The notes under the pieces: generated by a model
Told to the model about the DNA's origin: nothing
Databases searched by the model: none
The model's input: only the letters and a program-made list of their open reading frames with translations
Assembly: GCF_022808855.1 (NCBI RefSeq)
Contig: NZ_JAKZLF010000007.1
Coordinates: 62,001-126,000, forward strand
Source of the DNA: Anaeromyxobacter soli
GTDB taxonomy: Bacteria > Myxococcota > Myxococcia > Myxococcales > Anaeromyxobacteraceae
Direction: 5' to 3'
DNA: 64,000 nucleotides
Made by a program: the position numbers and the translations under genes
In this document: positions 42,702 to 51,350 of the stretch, piece by piece
Layout: each line of letters begins with the position of its first letter
Numbering within the stretch: the first letter of the stretch is position 1

Positions 42702-44231
42702 ATGGCCTACCGCTCCTTGCGGGAGTTCCTCGATCGGCTCGAGTCGGCGGGCGAGCTCGTCCGCGTGAAGGAGCCGGTCGACCCCGTGCTCGAGATGGCC
42801 GCGCTGGCGGACCGCGCGGCGAAGCAGGGTGGACCGGCGCTCCTCTTCGAGAACTTGAAGGGGCGGGCGCCCGGCGGGTTCCCGGTCGCGATGAACCTGT
42901 TCGGGACGCGCCGCCGCACGAGCTGGGCGCTCTCCTCCGAGGACTTCGAGGAGCACGCCCGGGAGCTGCGCGCGCTCTTGCACCTCGCCCCGCCGCAGTC
43001 GCTCTGGGACAAGCTCAAGATGCTCCCGAAGCTCGGGAAGCTCGCGACGATGACGCCGAAGCACGTCTCGTCCGCGGCGAGCCAGGAGGTCGTCGTCCGC
43101 GAGCCCGATCTCGGGAGCCTGCCGGTGCTCACCACCTGGCCGCACGACGGGGGGCCGTTCATCACGCTCCCGCAGGTCATCACGCGCGACCCGGAGACCG
43201 GCATCCGCAACGTCGGGATGTACCGGCTGCAGGTGCTCGGGCCGAGGCGGCTCGCCATGCACTGGCAGCTCCACAAGACCGCGACCGCGCACTACCGCGC
43301 CTACCAGAAGCGCGGCGAGCGGATGCCCGTCGCCATCGCGCTCGGCGGCGATCCCGCCCTCACCTACTGCGCGTCCGCGCCGCTGCCCCCGAACGTCGAC
43401 GAGTACCTGTTCGCCGGGTTCCTGCGCGGCGAGGCGGTGCGCATGGCGAAGGGCGTCGCGGTGGACCTCGACGTGCCGGCCGACGCGGACCTCGTCATCG
43501 AGGGCTTCGTGGACACCGCCGCGCCGCTCGTGCGCGAGGGACCCTTCGGCGATCACACCGGCTTCTACTCGCTCGCCGACGACTACCCCGCGCTCGACGT
43601 CGTCGCGGTGACGCACCGGCGCGACGCCGTCTACCCGGCCACCGTGGTGGGCCCGCCGCCGGTCGAGGACCAGTGGCTCGGCAAGGCGACGGAACGGATG
43701 TTCCTGCCCATGCTGCAGATGATCTTCCCGGAGATCGTCGACATGGCGATGCCGGTGGAGGGCGTGTTCCACAACCTCTGCCTCGTCTCCATCAAGAAGG
43801 ACCACCCCGGCCAGGCGAAGAAGGTCATCCACGGCCTGTGGGGCTCCGGCCAGATGGCGCAGACGAAGACGCTCGTGGTGTTCGACGAGGACGTGGACGT
43901 GCAGGACGTCTCCCAGGCCGCGTGGCGCGCCTTCGCGAACGTGGACGTGAAGCGCGACCTCGTCATCGCCGACGGGCCGGTGGACGTGCTCGACCACGCC
44001 GCCGCGCACTTCGCCTTCGGCGGCAAGATCGGCGTGGACGCGACGCGCAAGTGGGCCGAGGAGGGCGGGCGCGAGTGGCCGGAGGTCTGCGTCCACCCGC
44101 CCGAGGTGGTCGCGCGCATGGACGCGCTCTACGAGCGCCTCGTCCCGGGCGCACCGAAGCCGCGCCGCCCCCGCATCGCGGCGCCGCCCGCGGCCTCGTG
44201 GACTCCCCGGCGCGGAGGGATCCTCCAGTGA
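42702..44231 (+). CDS. ubiD: UbiD family decarboxylase (menaquinone branch, MqnL-type)
   Basis: A 509-residue prenylated-FMN-dependent decarboxylase. MAYRSLREFLDRLESAGELVRVKEPVDP is the typical UbiD opening; GGPALLFENLKG, GMYRLQVLGPRRLAMHWQLHKTA, IEGFVDT and REGPFGDHTGFYS follow in order. In the futalosine pathway it should decarboxylate the prenylated dihydroxynaphthoate intermediate. First gene of a seven- or eight-gene operon. Its cofactor comes from UbiX encoded at 44926. TACAGA lies 10 bases before the ATG. The C-terminal ~25 residues are Pro/Ala-rich and not conserved. Confidence 0.93.
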   Translation: MAYRSLREFLDRLESAGELVRVKEPVDPVLEMAALADRAAKQGGPALLFENLKGRAPGGFPVAMNLFGTRRRTSWALSSEDFEEHARELRALLHLAPPQSLWDKLKMLPKLGKLATMTPKHVSSAASQEVVVREPDLGSLPVLTTWPHDGGPFITLPQVITRDPETGIRNVGMYRLQVLGPRRLAMHWQLHKTATAHYRAYQKRGERMPVAIALGGDPALTYCASAPLPPNVDEYLFAGFLRGEAVRMAKGVAVDLDVPADADLVIEGFVDTAAPLVREGPFGDHTGFYSLADDYPALDVVAVTHRRDAVYPATVVGPPPVEDQWLGKATERMFLPMLQMIFPEIVDMAMPVEGVFHNLCLVSIKKDHPGQAKKVIHGLWGSGQMAQTKTLVVFDEDVDVQDVSQAAWRAFANVDVKRDLVIADGPVDVLDHAAAHFAFGGKIGVDATRKWAEEGGREWPEVCVHPPEVVARMDALYERLVPGAPKPRRPRIAAPPAASWTPRRGGILQ

Positions 44232-44929
44232 CCGTCCCGCTCCCCGGCGAGGCGCAGCGCGGCTCCGCGGTGCGGGCGATGTTCGACCGCATCGCCCCCC
44301 GCTACGACCTGCTCAACCGCGTCATGACGCTGAAGGTCGATCAGGCCTGGCGGCGGCGGCTCCTCGCGGACCTCGCGCCGCGGGACGGCGAGGCGCTGCT
44401 CGACCTGTGCGCCGGCACCATGGACGTCGCCGCGCTCGCCCGCGGGCGCGCGCCGGGGCTGCGCATCGTCGGCGCCGACTTCTCGTTCCAGATGCTGGCG
44501 CGCGGCGTCGAGAAGACCGGGCTGCCGGCCTCCCAGGCGGACGCGATGGCGCTGCCGTTCCGCGGGGCGCGCTTCGACCTCGCCACCGTGACCTTCGGGA
44601 TGCGGAACCTGGAGCGCTACGAGACGGGGCTCGCCGAGCTCGCGCGCGTGCTGAAGCCCGGGGGCCGGCTCGGCGTGCTCGAGTTCTTCCGGCCGGAGTC
44701 CAAAGGCTCGCGGTTCGTGCACGGCGCGTACAACCGGCTCGCGCTGCCCATCCTGGGCCGGATCCTCTCGCCCGATCCGGAGGCGTACCGCTACCTCGTC
44801 GCCTCCATGGAGCGCTTCGCCTCGCGCCCGGAGTTCGAGGAGGCGGCCCGGCGGGCGGGGTTCCGGGAGGTGCGCGGCGAGACGCTCTTCCCGGGCGTGT
44901 GCGGCCTCGTGACGGCGGTGCGCGCGTGA
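44228..44929 (+). CDS. menG: Demethylmenaquinone methyltransferase (UbiE/MenG)
   Basis: A 233-residue SAM-dependent methyltransferase that adds the ring methyl in the last step of menaquinone synthesis. Signatures: VRAMFDRIAPRYDLLNRVMTLKVDQAWRR, LLDLCAGTMDVAALA, FDLATVTFGMRNL and LKPGGRLGVLEFFRP. The usual LDVGTGTG of motif I reads LDLCAGTMD, a tolerated variant. It starts at GTG overlapping the ubiD stop (GTGA) and its own stop overlaps ubiX in the same way. Confidence 0.94.
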   Translation: MTVPLPGEAQRGSAVRAMFDRIAPRYDLLNRVMTLKVDQAWRRRLLADLAPRDGEALLDLCAGTMDVAALARGRAPGLRIVGADFSFQMLARGVEKTGLPASQADAMALPFRGARFDLATVTFGMRNLERYETGLAELARVLKPGGRLGVLEFFRPESKGSRFVHGAYNRLALPILGRILSPDPEAYRYLVASMERFASRPEFEEAARRAGFREVRGETLFPGVCGLVTAVRA

Positions 44930-45516
44930 AGCTCGTCGTCGCCGTCTCCGGCGCGTCCGGCGCGCCCTACGCGAAGCGGCTACTCGACTTCGTCGCCGCG
45001 AACGGCGAGAAGCACGGCGTCTCGCTGGACCTCGTCTTCACGCAGACCGGCAAGCAGGTCTGGAAGCAGGAGATCGGCTCCGAGCCGCGCTACCCGTTCC
45101 GGGTCTGGAAGAACCAGGACTTCACCGCGCCGTTCGCCTCCGGCTCGGCGCAGTACGACGGCATGGTCGTCGTCCCGTGCTCGTCGGGGGCCCTCGCGCG
45201 GATCGCGCACGGCATCTCGGTCGACCTCGTCGGCCGCGCCGGTGACGTGATGCTGAAGGAGGGGAAGAAGCTCGTGCTCGTGCTGCGCGAGACGCCCCTC
45301 TCGCTCGTCCACGCCCGGGCCATCACCCAGGTCATCGAGGCGGGCGCCGTCGTGCTGCCCGCCTCGCCGTCGTTCTACTCCGGGCCGAAGACCATCGAGG
45401 CGCTCGTCGACACGGTCGTGTCGCGCGTGCTCGACCGGCTCGGCCTGCCGAACGAGCTCATGAAGCGCTGGGAGGGGCTCGTGCCCCGCGCCCCCGAGCC
45501 GGTGGAGGAACCCTAG
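44926..45516 (+). CDS. ubiX: Flavin prenyltransferase UbiX
   Basis: A 196-residue enzyme that prenylates FMN to make the UbiD cofactor. VVAVSGASGAPYAKRLLDF is the phosphate-binding FMN loop; VVVPCSSGALARIAHGISVDLVGRAGDVMLKEGKKLVLVLRETPLS is the diagnostic block containing the conserved Ser-Ser and Arg residues. Starts at GTG within the methyltransferase stop and is immediately followed by mqnE (TAG then ATG). Its position next to ubiD fits a shared cofactor need. Confidence 0.95.
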   Translation: MKLVVAVSGASGAPYAKRLLDFVAANGEKHGVSLDLVFTQTGKQVWKQEIGSEPRYPFRVWKNQDFTAPFASGSAQYDGMVVVPCSSGALARIAHGISVDLVGRAGDVMLKEGKKLVLVLRETPLSLVHARAITQVIEAGAVVLPASPSFYSGPKTIEALVDTVVSRVLDRLGLPNELMKRWEGLVPRAPEPVEEP

Positions 45517-46740
45517 ATGATCTCGACCCTCGCGCACCGCGCCCTCGAGCGCGACGGCCTCGGCCCCATCCGCGACAAGGTCCTCTCCGGCGAGCGGCTC
45601 TCCGACGCCGACGCGCTGCGCCTCCTCGAGGCGACCGACCTCGCCGCGGTGGGCGCGCTCGCGAACCACGTCCGCGAGGCGCGCCACGGCGACCTCACCT
45701 TCTACAACCGCAACGTCCACCTGAACCCGACCAACGTCTGCGTCGCGACCTGCAAGTTCTGCTCGTTCGCGCGCAAGGACGATCAGGTGGCGTCCGAGGG
45801 CTACACGATGAGCCTCGACGACGCGGTCGCGAAGGTGCTCGCGCGCCGCGGTCTCGGGATCACCGAGGTCCACATCGTCTCCGGCCTCCACCCCGAGCTC
45901 CCCTGGGACTACTACCCGGAGCTCCTGCGCCGGATCCGCGCCGCCTGGCCCGAGCTCGCCATCAAGGCGTTCACCGCCATCGAGATCCACTTCTTCGCGG
46001 AGAAGTTCGGGAAGAGCTACGAGCAGGTGCTCCGCGAGCTGCACGCGGCGGGCATGGACACGATGCCCGGCGGCGGCGCCGAGATCTTCGCGAAGCGCGT
46101 GCGCCGCAAGATCTGCGACGACAAGGCGACCGCCGAGCAGTGGCTCGAGATCCACCGCACCGCGCACCGGCTCGGCCTCAAGACGAACGCGACCATGCTC
46201 TACGGCCACATCGAGCGGCTCGACGAGCGCGTCGATCACATGCGGCTCCTGCGCGAGCTACAGGACGAGACGGGCGGGTTCCAGGTCTTCATCCCGCTCG
46301 CGTTCCACCCCGAGCACAACATGATCGGCAAGGCGTTCCCCAAGCCGACCGGCTACGACGCGCTGCGCACGCTGGCGGTGGCGCGTCTCTACCTCGACAA
46401 CTTCGACCACGTGAAGGCGTACTGGGTGTCGCTCGGCGAGCGGCTCGCCCAGACGTCGCTCGCGTTCGGCGTGGACGACGTGGACGGCACCGTGCTCGAG
46501 GAGCGCATCTACCACATGGCCGGCTCGACCGTGCCGCAGGCGCTCTCGGAGCGGACGCTGCACGACCTCATCCGCGCCGCGGGCCGGGTGCCGGCGGAGC
46601 GCGACAGCCTCTACCGCGTGCTGAAGGTGCATCTTCCTGCCGGGGGGGCCGAGATGCCGGTCCCCCCGGACCCCTCGCACGCTCCGGTCCAGCCTCAGCC
46701 GGCTGGACCTCCGCTCGCCGCCGCCGCCCGCCGAGTCTAG
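45517..46740 (+). CDS. mqnE: Aminodeoxyfutalosine synthase MqnE
   Basis: A 407-residue radical SAM enzyme that joins 3-enolpyruvylbenzoate to the adenosyl group of SAM, giving aminodeoxyfutalosine. The [4Fe-4S] motif CVATCKFCSF has Cys75, 79 and 82; LNPTNVC before it, VSGLHPELPWDYYPELL and GGGAEIFAKRVRRKIC after it are characteristic of MqnE. The C-terminal ~35 residues are a Pro/Ala-rich tail. It starts directly at the ubiX stop. Confidence 0.94.
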   Translation: MISTLAHRALERDGLGPIRDKVLSGERLSDADALRLLEATDLAAVGALANHVREARHGDLTFYNRNVHLNPTNVCVATCKFCSFARKDDQVASEGYTMSLDDAVAKVLARRGLGITEVHIVSGLHPELPWDYYPELLRRIRAAWPELAIKAFTAIEIHFFAEKFGKSYEQVLRELHAAGMDTMPGGGAEIFAKRVRRKICDDKATAEQWLEIHRTAHRLGLKTNATMLYGHIERLDERVDHMRLLRELQDETGGFQVFIPLAFHPEHNMIGKAFPKPTGYDALRTLAVARLYLDNFDHVKAYWVSLGERLAQTSLAFGVDDVDGTVLEERIYHMAGSTVPQALSERTLHDLIRAAGRVPAERDSLYRVLKVHLPAGGAEMPVPPDPSHAPVQPQPAGPPLAAAARRV

Positions 46741-46748
46741 GACCCGCC

Positions 46749-48626
46749 ATGCCGAAGCTCCGCGCCGCCGCCGTCTCCTTCCTGAACGCCCACCCGCTCA
46801 CCGTCGGGCTCGAGGGCTCCGAGCGGATCGAGCTCGTCCTCGCCGAGCCGTCGCGCTGCGCCGCGATGCTGGAGGCCGGCGAGGTGGATCTCGCGCTCGT
46901 CTCGGTCGCCGCGCTCACCAAGGGCGAGTACGAGATCGTGCCCGGCATCGCCATCGGCGCGGACGGGCCGGTGCAGACGGTGGTCCTCGCCGGCGAGCAG
47001 TCGCCCGCGATCTGGGACGAGGTGTTCCTCGACACCGCCTCGCGCACCTCGCACGTGCTCGCCAAGATCGTCCTCGACGAGATGGGCGTTCACCCGACGT
47101 TCACGCCGATGCAGGCCGACGAGGGGCTCGCGCGCGCCAAGGGCCGGAAGGGCGCGCTCGTCATCGGCGACCGCGGCTTCGGGGTGCGCGCGAACCACAT
47201 CGTCGATCTCGGGCGAGAGTGGACGCACCTCACGGGCCTGCCCATGATCTTCGCGCTCTGGGCGGCGCGGCCGGGCCGCGTCTCGCCGGAGGACGTGCAG
47301 GAGCTGACGCGCGCCGCGCAGCACGGCCTCGGCGTCCGGACCGAGCTCGCCCAGCGCTTCGCCGCGCAGAAGGGCGGCGATCCGGAGCGCTACCGCCGCT
47401 ACCTCACCCAGCGGATCCGCTACGGGCTCGGGCCGCACGAGCTCGACGGCCTGGAGGCGTTCCTCGCCCGAGCGGCCGAGAAGGGCTTCCTGCCGCCGAT
47501 GAAGCTCCGCTTCGTCGACGACGTGGTCCGCACGGCGCGCACCCGGCGGGTGGTCTCGCTCGACACCGCGCTGCAGAAGGGCGCCGACGGCGAGCGGCTC
47601 GACGCCGACGAGGCGGAGCTGCTCGACGAGAAGGCCCCCCTCCTCGAGCTCGGCCTCGCCGCCGACGCGCGCCGCCGCGCGCTGCACCCGGACGGCGCCG
47701 TCACCTACATCGTCTCGCGCAACGTGAACTACACGAACGTCTGCACGACGGCGTGCCACTTCTGCGCGTTCTACCGGCCGCGCGGCCACAAGGACGCGTA
47801 CGTCCTCGACCGCGACGAGCTGACCCGCAAGATCGACGAGACGGTGGCGCTCGACGGCATCGAGATCCTCCTCCAGGGCGGCCTGCACCCGGACCTCGGC
47901 GTGGAGTGGTACGAGGAGCTGTTCCGCTGGGTGAAGGAAAAGTGGCCGGTGATCAACCTGCACGCGCTCTCGCCCGAGGAGATCTGGCACATCGCCCGCA
48001 CGAGCGACCTGCCCCTCGACGAGACGATCCAGCGGCTCATCGCGGCCGGGCTCGACTCGATCCCCGGCGGAGGCGCCGAGATCCTCGACGACGAGGTGCG
48101 CCGCCGGATCGCGCCGCTCAAGTGCTCGACCGACGAGTGGCTCTCCGTCATGAAGGCCGCCCACGTGAAGGGGCTGCGCAGCACGGCCACCATGATGTTC
48201 GGCGTCGGCGAGGAGGCGCGCCACCGGGTGGCGCACCTCGCGCGGCTGCGCGAGCTGCAGGACGAGACGGGGGGCTTCACCGCCTTCATCTGCTGGCCGT
48301 TCCAGTCGGCGAACACGCGGCTCACCGCGTCCGACACGAGCGCGCAGGCCTACCTGCGGGTGAACGCGGTCTCGCGGCTCGTCCTCGACAACGTGCCGAA
48401 CCTGCAGGCCTCCTGGGTCACCATGGGCGGCGGGGTGGCCCAGGCCTCCCTGCACATGGGCTGCAACGACTTCGGCTCGGTGATGATCGAGGAGAACGTG
48501 GTCTCGGCGGCGGGCACGACCTTCAGCATGGACTCGGAGGAGGTCGAGCGGCACATCCGCGACGCGGGCTTCCGCGCCGTGCGGCGGAACATGAAGTACG
48601 AGCGGCTGGGGGATCGGATCGCGTGA
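46749..48626 (+). CDS. MqnA-MqnC fusion: chorismate dehydratase plus cyclic dehypoxanthinyl-futalosine synthase
   Basis: One 625-residue frame carries two enzymes usually encoded by separate genes. Residues ~1-265 are MqnA, a periplasmic-binding-fold dehydratase making 3-enolpyruvylbenzoate from chorismate (AAVSFLNAHPLTVGL, PSRCAAMLEAGEVDLALVSVAAL, DTASRTSHVLAKIVL). Residues ~285-625 are the radical SAM enzyme MqnC, with Cys332/336/339 in CTTACHFCAF, LLQGGLHPDLGVEWYEELFRW and [22 protein letters not shown]. MqnA is the first step and MqnC the fourth, so the fusion does not join consecutive steps. No internal stop or frame change. ATG 46749 follows mqnE by eight bases. Confidence 0.92.
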   Translation: MPKLRAAAVSFLNAHPLTVGLEGSERIELVLAEPSRCAAMLEAGEVDLALVSVAALTKGEYEIVPGIAIGADGPVQTVVLAGEQSPAIWDEVFLDTASRTSHVLAKIVLDEMGVHPTFTPMQADEGLARAKGRKGALVIGDRGFGVRANHIVDLGREWTHLTGLPMIFALWAARPGRVSPEDVQELTRAAQHGLGVRTELAQRFAAQKGGDPERYRRYLTQRIRYGLGPHELDGLEAFLARAAEKGFLPPMKLRFVDDVVRTARTRRVVSLDTALQKGADGERLDADEAELLDEKAPLLELGLAADARRRALHPDGAVTYIVSRNVNYTNVCTTACHFCAFYRPRGHKDAYVLDRDELTRKIDETVALDGIEILLQGGLHPDLGVEWYEELFRWVKEKWPVINLHALSPEEIWHIARTSDLPLDETIQRLIAAGLDSIPGGGAEILDDEVRRRIAPLKCSTDEWLSVMKAAHVKGLRSTATMMFGVGEEARHRVAHLARLRELQDETGGFTAFICWPFQSANTRLTASDTSAQAYLRVNAVSRLVLDNVPNLQASWVTMGGGVAQASLHMGCNDFGSVMIEENVVSAAGTTFSMDSEEVERHIRDAGFRAVRRNMKYERLGDRIA

Positions 48627-49849
48627 CCCCGCGCGTCTACAGCGCGCCCTGGGTGCTCGCCGGGCGGGCGGCCGCGGGCGCTACCCCCGCCGCCCTCCGC
48701 GACGGCGCCGTCGCCCTCGAGGGCGATCGCGTCCTCGCCGCCGGACCGCGCGCCGCGGTCGAGGAGCGCTTCGGCGCGGGCGAGCGGCTCGACGCGGTGA
48801 TCCTCCCCGCGCTCGTGAACGCGCACCTCCACCTCGAGCTCTCGCACATGGCCGGGCGGGTCGCCGGCGGCGAGGGGCTCCCCGCCTGGATCCACCTCTT
48901 CATCTCCGCCCGCGCGCTCCCGCGCCCCGAGGAGGAGGCGGCGCAGGCGATGATCATGTCCGCCGAGGACATGGTCCGCGCCGGCGTCGCGGCGGTGGGG
49001 GACGTCTCGAACACGCTCGGCTCGGTCGCGCCGCTCGCCGCGGCCGGGTTCTCCGGCACCGTCTACCAGGAGGTGTTCGGGGTGACGCCCGCGCGCATCG
49101 AGGCGGCGCTCGCGAGCGCCCGCGCCGCGCGCGCGGCCTGCCCGCCCGCGCCCGGCCTGCGCATCGCGCTCTCGCCCCACGCGGTCTACTCCACCCACGG
49201 CGCGACCCTCGGGCAGCTCCTCGCCGCCGGCCCCGCCTCCATCCACCTCGCCGAGGATCCCGCCGAGCGCGCGCTGTGCGCGACCGGCACCGGCGACTTC
49301 GCCCGCATGTTCAGCTCGCTCGGCGCGGCCCGCTCGCTCCGGCCCCGCGCGCGCTCGGCCGTGGCGTTCGTCGCCGAGCACCTCGCGCCCCACCACCTCG
49401 CGGTCCACTGCGTGGACGTGGACGAGGACGACGTCGCCCTCCTCGCCCGCACCGGCGCGACGGTGGTCCTCTGCCCGCGCTCGAACCGCTTCATCGTCGG
49501 GAAGCTCCCGCCCGTGGCGGCGCTCCTCGCCGCGGGCGTGCCGCTCGCGGTGGGCACCGACTCGCTCGCCTCCTGCCCCTCGCTCTCCCCGCTCGCGGAC
49601 CTCGCCCTGCTCCGCCGCGAGCTCCCGGAGATCCCGGCGGCGACGCTCCTCCGGCTCGCGTGGAACGGGCCGGCGGTCGGCGCCCCCCACGTCGGCGCGC
49701 TCGCGCCGGGCGCGGCGCCGGGCGTCCTCGCCGCTCCGCTCGAGGGCGCGCGCGTGGAGGACCCCTTCGACTTCGTCGTCTCGGCGTTCGGCGCGGAGGA
49801 GCGCCCGTTCACCTGGCTCGCGCGCCCGCGCGCGGAGGCCCTCGCATGA
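48623..49849 (+). CDS. Amidohydrolase, probable aminodeoxyfutalosine deaminase
   Basis: A 408-residue metal-dependent amidohydrolase of the TRZ/ATZ/SAH-deaminase type: NAHLHLELSHM (HxH metal site) near residue 68, a His in SIHLAEDPAE, a His in LAVHCVDVDEDD and the final Asp in VGTDSLASCPSLSPL. Starts at GTG overlapping the mqnAC stop. Place and motifs suggest it converts aminodeoxyfutalosine to futalosine, between MqnE and MqnB. It is unrelated in sequence to the classical adenosine-deaminase-type enzyme, so the function rests on context plus family. Confidence 0.85.
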   Translation: MTPRVYSAPWVLAGRAAAGATPAALRDGAVALEGDRVLAAGPRAAVEERFGAGERLDAVILPALVNAHLHLELSHMAGRVAGGEGLPAWIHLFISARALPRPEEEAAQAMIMSAEDMVRAGVAAVGDVSNTLGSVAPLAAAGFSGTVYQEVFGVTPARIEAALASARAARAACPPAPGLRIALSPHAVYSTHGATLGQLLAAGPASIHLAEDPAERALCATGTGDFARMFSSLGAARSLRPRARSAVAFVAEHLAPHHLAVHCVDVDEDDVALLARTGATVVLCPRSNRFIVGKLPPVAALLAAGVPLAVGTDSLASCPSLSPLADLALLRRELPEIPAATLLRLAWNGPAVGAPHVGALAPGAAPGVLAAPLEGARVEDPFDFVVSAFGAEERPFTWLARPRAEALA

Positions 49850-50751
49850 CCTCTCCCACCCCGGCCCGCGCCGCCCCTGCGGCGCCCGGCGGGACCGTCG
49901 CCGCGCTCGCGCGGATGGTGAAGCTCAGCCACTCGCTCTTCGCGCTGCCGTTCGTGGCGGCCGCGGTGGTGCTCGTCTCGCGCGAGGCGCGGCTCGAGCC
50001 CGTGCGGCTCGCGCTCGTGGCGCTCGCCGTCGTCGCGGCGCGCACCGCCGCGATGGCGATGAACCGCATCGCCGACCGCGCCTTCGACGCGCGGAACCCG
50101 CGCACCGCGCGGCGCGAGCTCGTGACGGGCGAGGTGTCTCCGGGGGCGGCCATCGCGCTCCTCGCCGGGAGCGGCGCGACCTTCGTCGCCGCGGCGGCGC
50201 TCATCGCGCCCATCTGCGGCTGGCTCGCCCTGCCGGTGCTGGCGATCCTGCTCGGCTACTCGTACGCGAAGCGCTTCACCTGGGCCTGCCACCTCTGGCT
50301 GGGCGTCGCGCAGGCGCTCGCGCCCATCGGCGTCGCCATCGCCCTCACCGGCGCGGCGCCCGCCTCGGCGATCGCGCTCGGCCTCGGGGTCGGGGCCTGG
50401 ATCGCCGGCTTCGACGTCTTCTACTCGCTGCAGGACATGGACTACGACCGCGGCGCGGGGCTCCGCTCCATCCCGGCGCGCTTCGGCGTGCGCGGCGCGC
50501 TCGCCTGGGCCCGCGGGCTCCACGTCCTCGCCATCGCCTGCGTCGCCCTCGCGGGCGTGCTCGGCGGCCGGGGCGCGGGCTGGTTCGCCGGGACGGTGGT
50601 GCTCGCCGCGGTGGTCGCGGCCGAGCACGTCCACGTGGCGCCGCGCGGGCAGCTCCGGCCGGAGCGGATCAACGTCGCGTTCTTCAACTACAACGCCTTC
50701 GCGTCGATCGCCTTCGCGCTCGCCGCGCTCGTGGATCTCGCCCTCGCCTGA
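49846..50751 (+). CDS. mqnP: UbiA-family prenyltransferase (MqnP-type)
   Basis: A 301-residue polytopic inner-membrane prenyltransferase with about eight helices. The two Asp-rich motifs are NRIADRAFDARNPRTARREL (NxxxDxxxD) near 80 and DMDYDRGAGLRSIPARFG near 205. In the futalosine pathway it attaches the polyprenyl chain to dihydroxynaphthoate. The donor would come from the synthase at 33664-34713. ATG overlaps the deaminase stop by four bases. Confidence 0.93.
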   Translation: MTSPTPARAAPAAPGGTVAALARMVKLSHSLFALPFVAAAVVLVSREARLEPVRLALVALAVVAARTAAMAMNRIADRAFDARNPRTARRELVTGEVSPGAAIALLAGSGATFVAAAALIAPICGWLALPVLAILLGYSYAKRFTWACHLWLGVAQALAPIGVAIALTGAAPASAIALGLGVGAWIAGFDVFYSLQDMDYDRGAGLRSIPARFGVRGALAWARGLHVLAIACVALAGVLGGRGAGWFAGTVVLAAVVAAEHVHVAPRGQLRPERINVAFFNYNAFASIAFALAALVDLALA

Positions 50752-50762
50752 CGCCTCCGCCC

Positions 50763-51338
50763 ATGACCGCGACCGCGTCCCACCCGCCCGCCACCTCCCA
50801 CGCCCTCACGCGCTCCGACCTCGCCGTCGCCGACGCGGTCGGAGCGCTCATGGAGCTGTGGGGGTTCCGGCGGCAGCTCGGGCGGGTGTGGGCGGTGCTG
50901 TTCCTCTCCGAGCGCCCGCTGGCGGCGCCGGAGCTGTGCGACCGGCTGCACATCTCGACCGGGCTCCTCTCCATGAGCCTCGCCGAGCTGCGCCACTGGG
51001 GCGTGGTGCGCACGGTGACGATCCCGGGCGACCGCAAGGAGCACTTCGAGGCGGAGACGAACGTCTGGCGGCTCGTCGCGAACGTGCTGCGCGCGAGAGA
51101 GAAGCGCGCGGTGGAGGAGGCGCTCGCGACGTTCGAGCGGGTGCTCCACGAGCTGCGCGCCGCCATGGCGGACGTGGACCCCGGCGTGAAGGCCGCGGCG
51201 CGCTTCAAGGTGCGGAGGCTCGAGCACCTCGCGGACCTGTGCCGCGCGGCGCTGAACGTGCTGAAGCTCCTCGTGGACAGCGCCCGCGTCGACGCGGGTC
51301 CCCTCAAGGCCATCAGCGACGCGCTCGGGCGGCGCTGA
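50763..51338 (+). CDS. GbsR/MarR-family transcriptional regulator
   Basis: A 191-residue winged-helix regulator of the GbsR-like MarR subgroup: VGALMELWGFRRQLGRVWAVLFLSERPLAAPELCDRLHISTGLLSMSLAELRHWGVVRTVTIPGDRKEHFEAET is the DNA-binding part, and the C-terminal helices form the dimer arm. Only 11 bases separate it from mqnP, so it is probably the last gene of the operon and may regulate it. If so, the dyad at 42651-42668 is the expected operator; this is inference. Confidence 0.85.
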   Translation: MTATASHPPATSHALTRSDLAVADAVGALMELWGFRRQLGRVWAVLFLSERPLAAPELCDRLHISTGLLSMSLAELRHWGVVRTVTIPGDRKEHFEAETNVWRLVANVLRAREKRAVEEALATFERVLHELRAAMADVDPGVKAAARFKVRRLEHLADLCRAALNVLKLLVDSARVDAGPLKAISDALGRR

Positions 51339-51350
51339 GCGCGGCGACTC

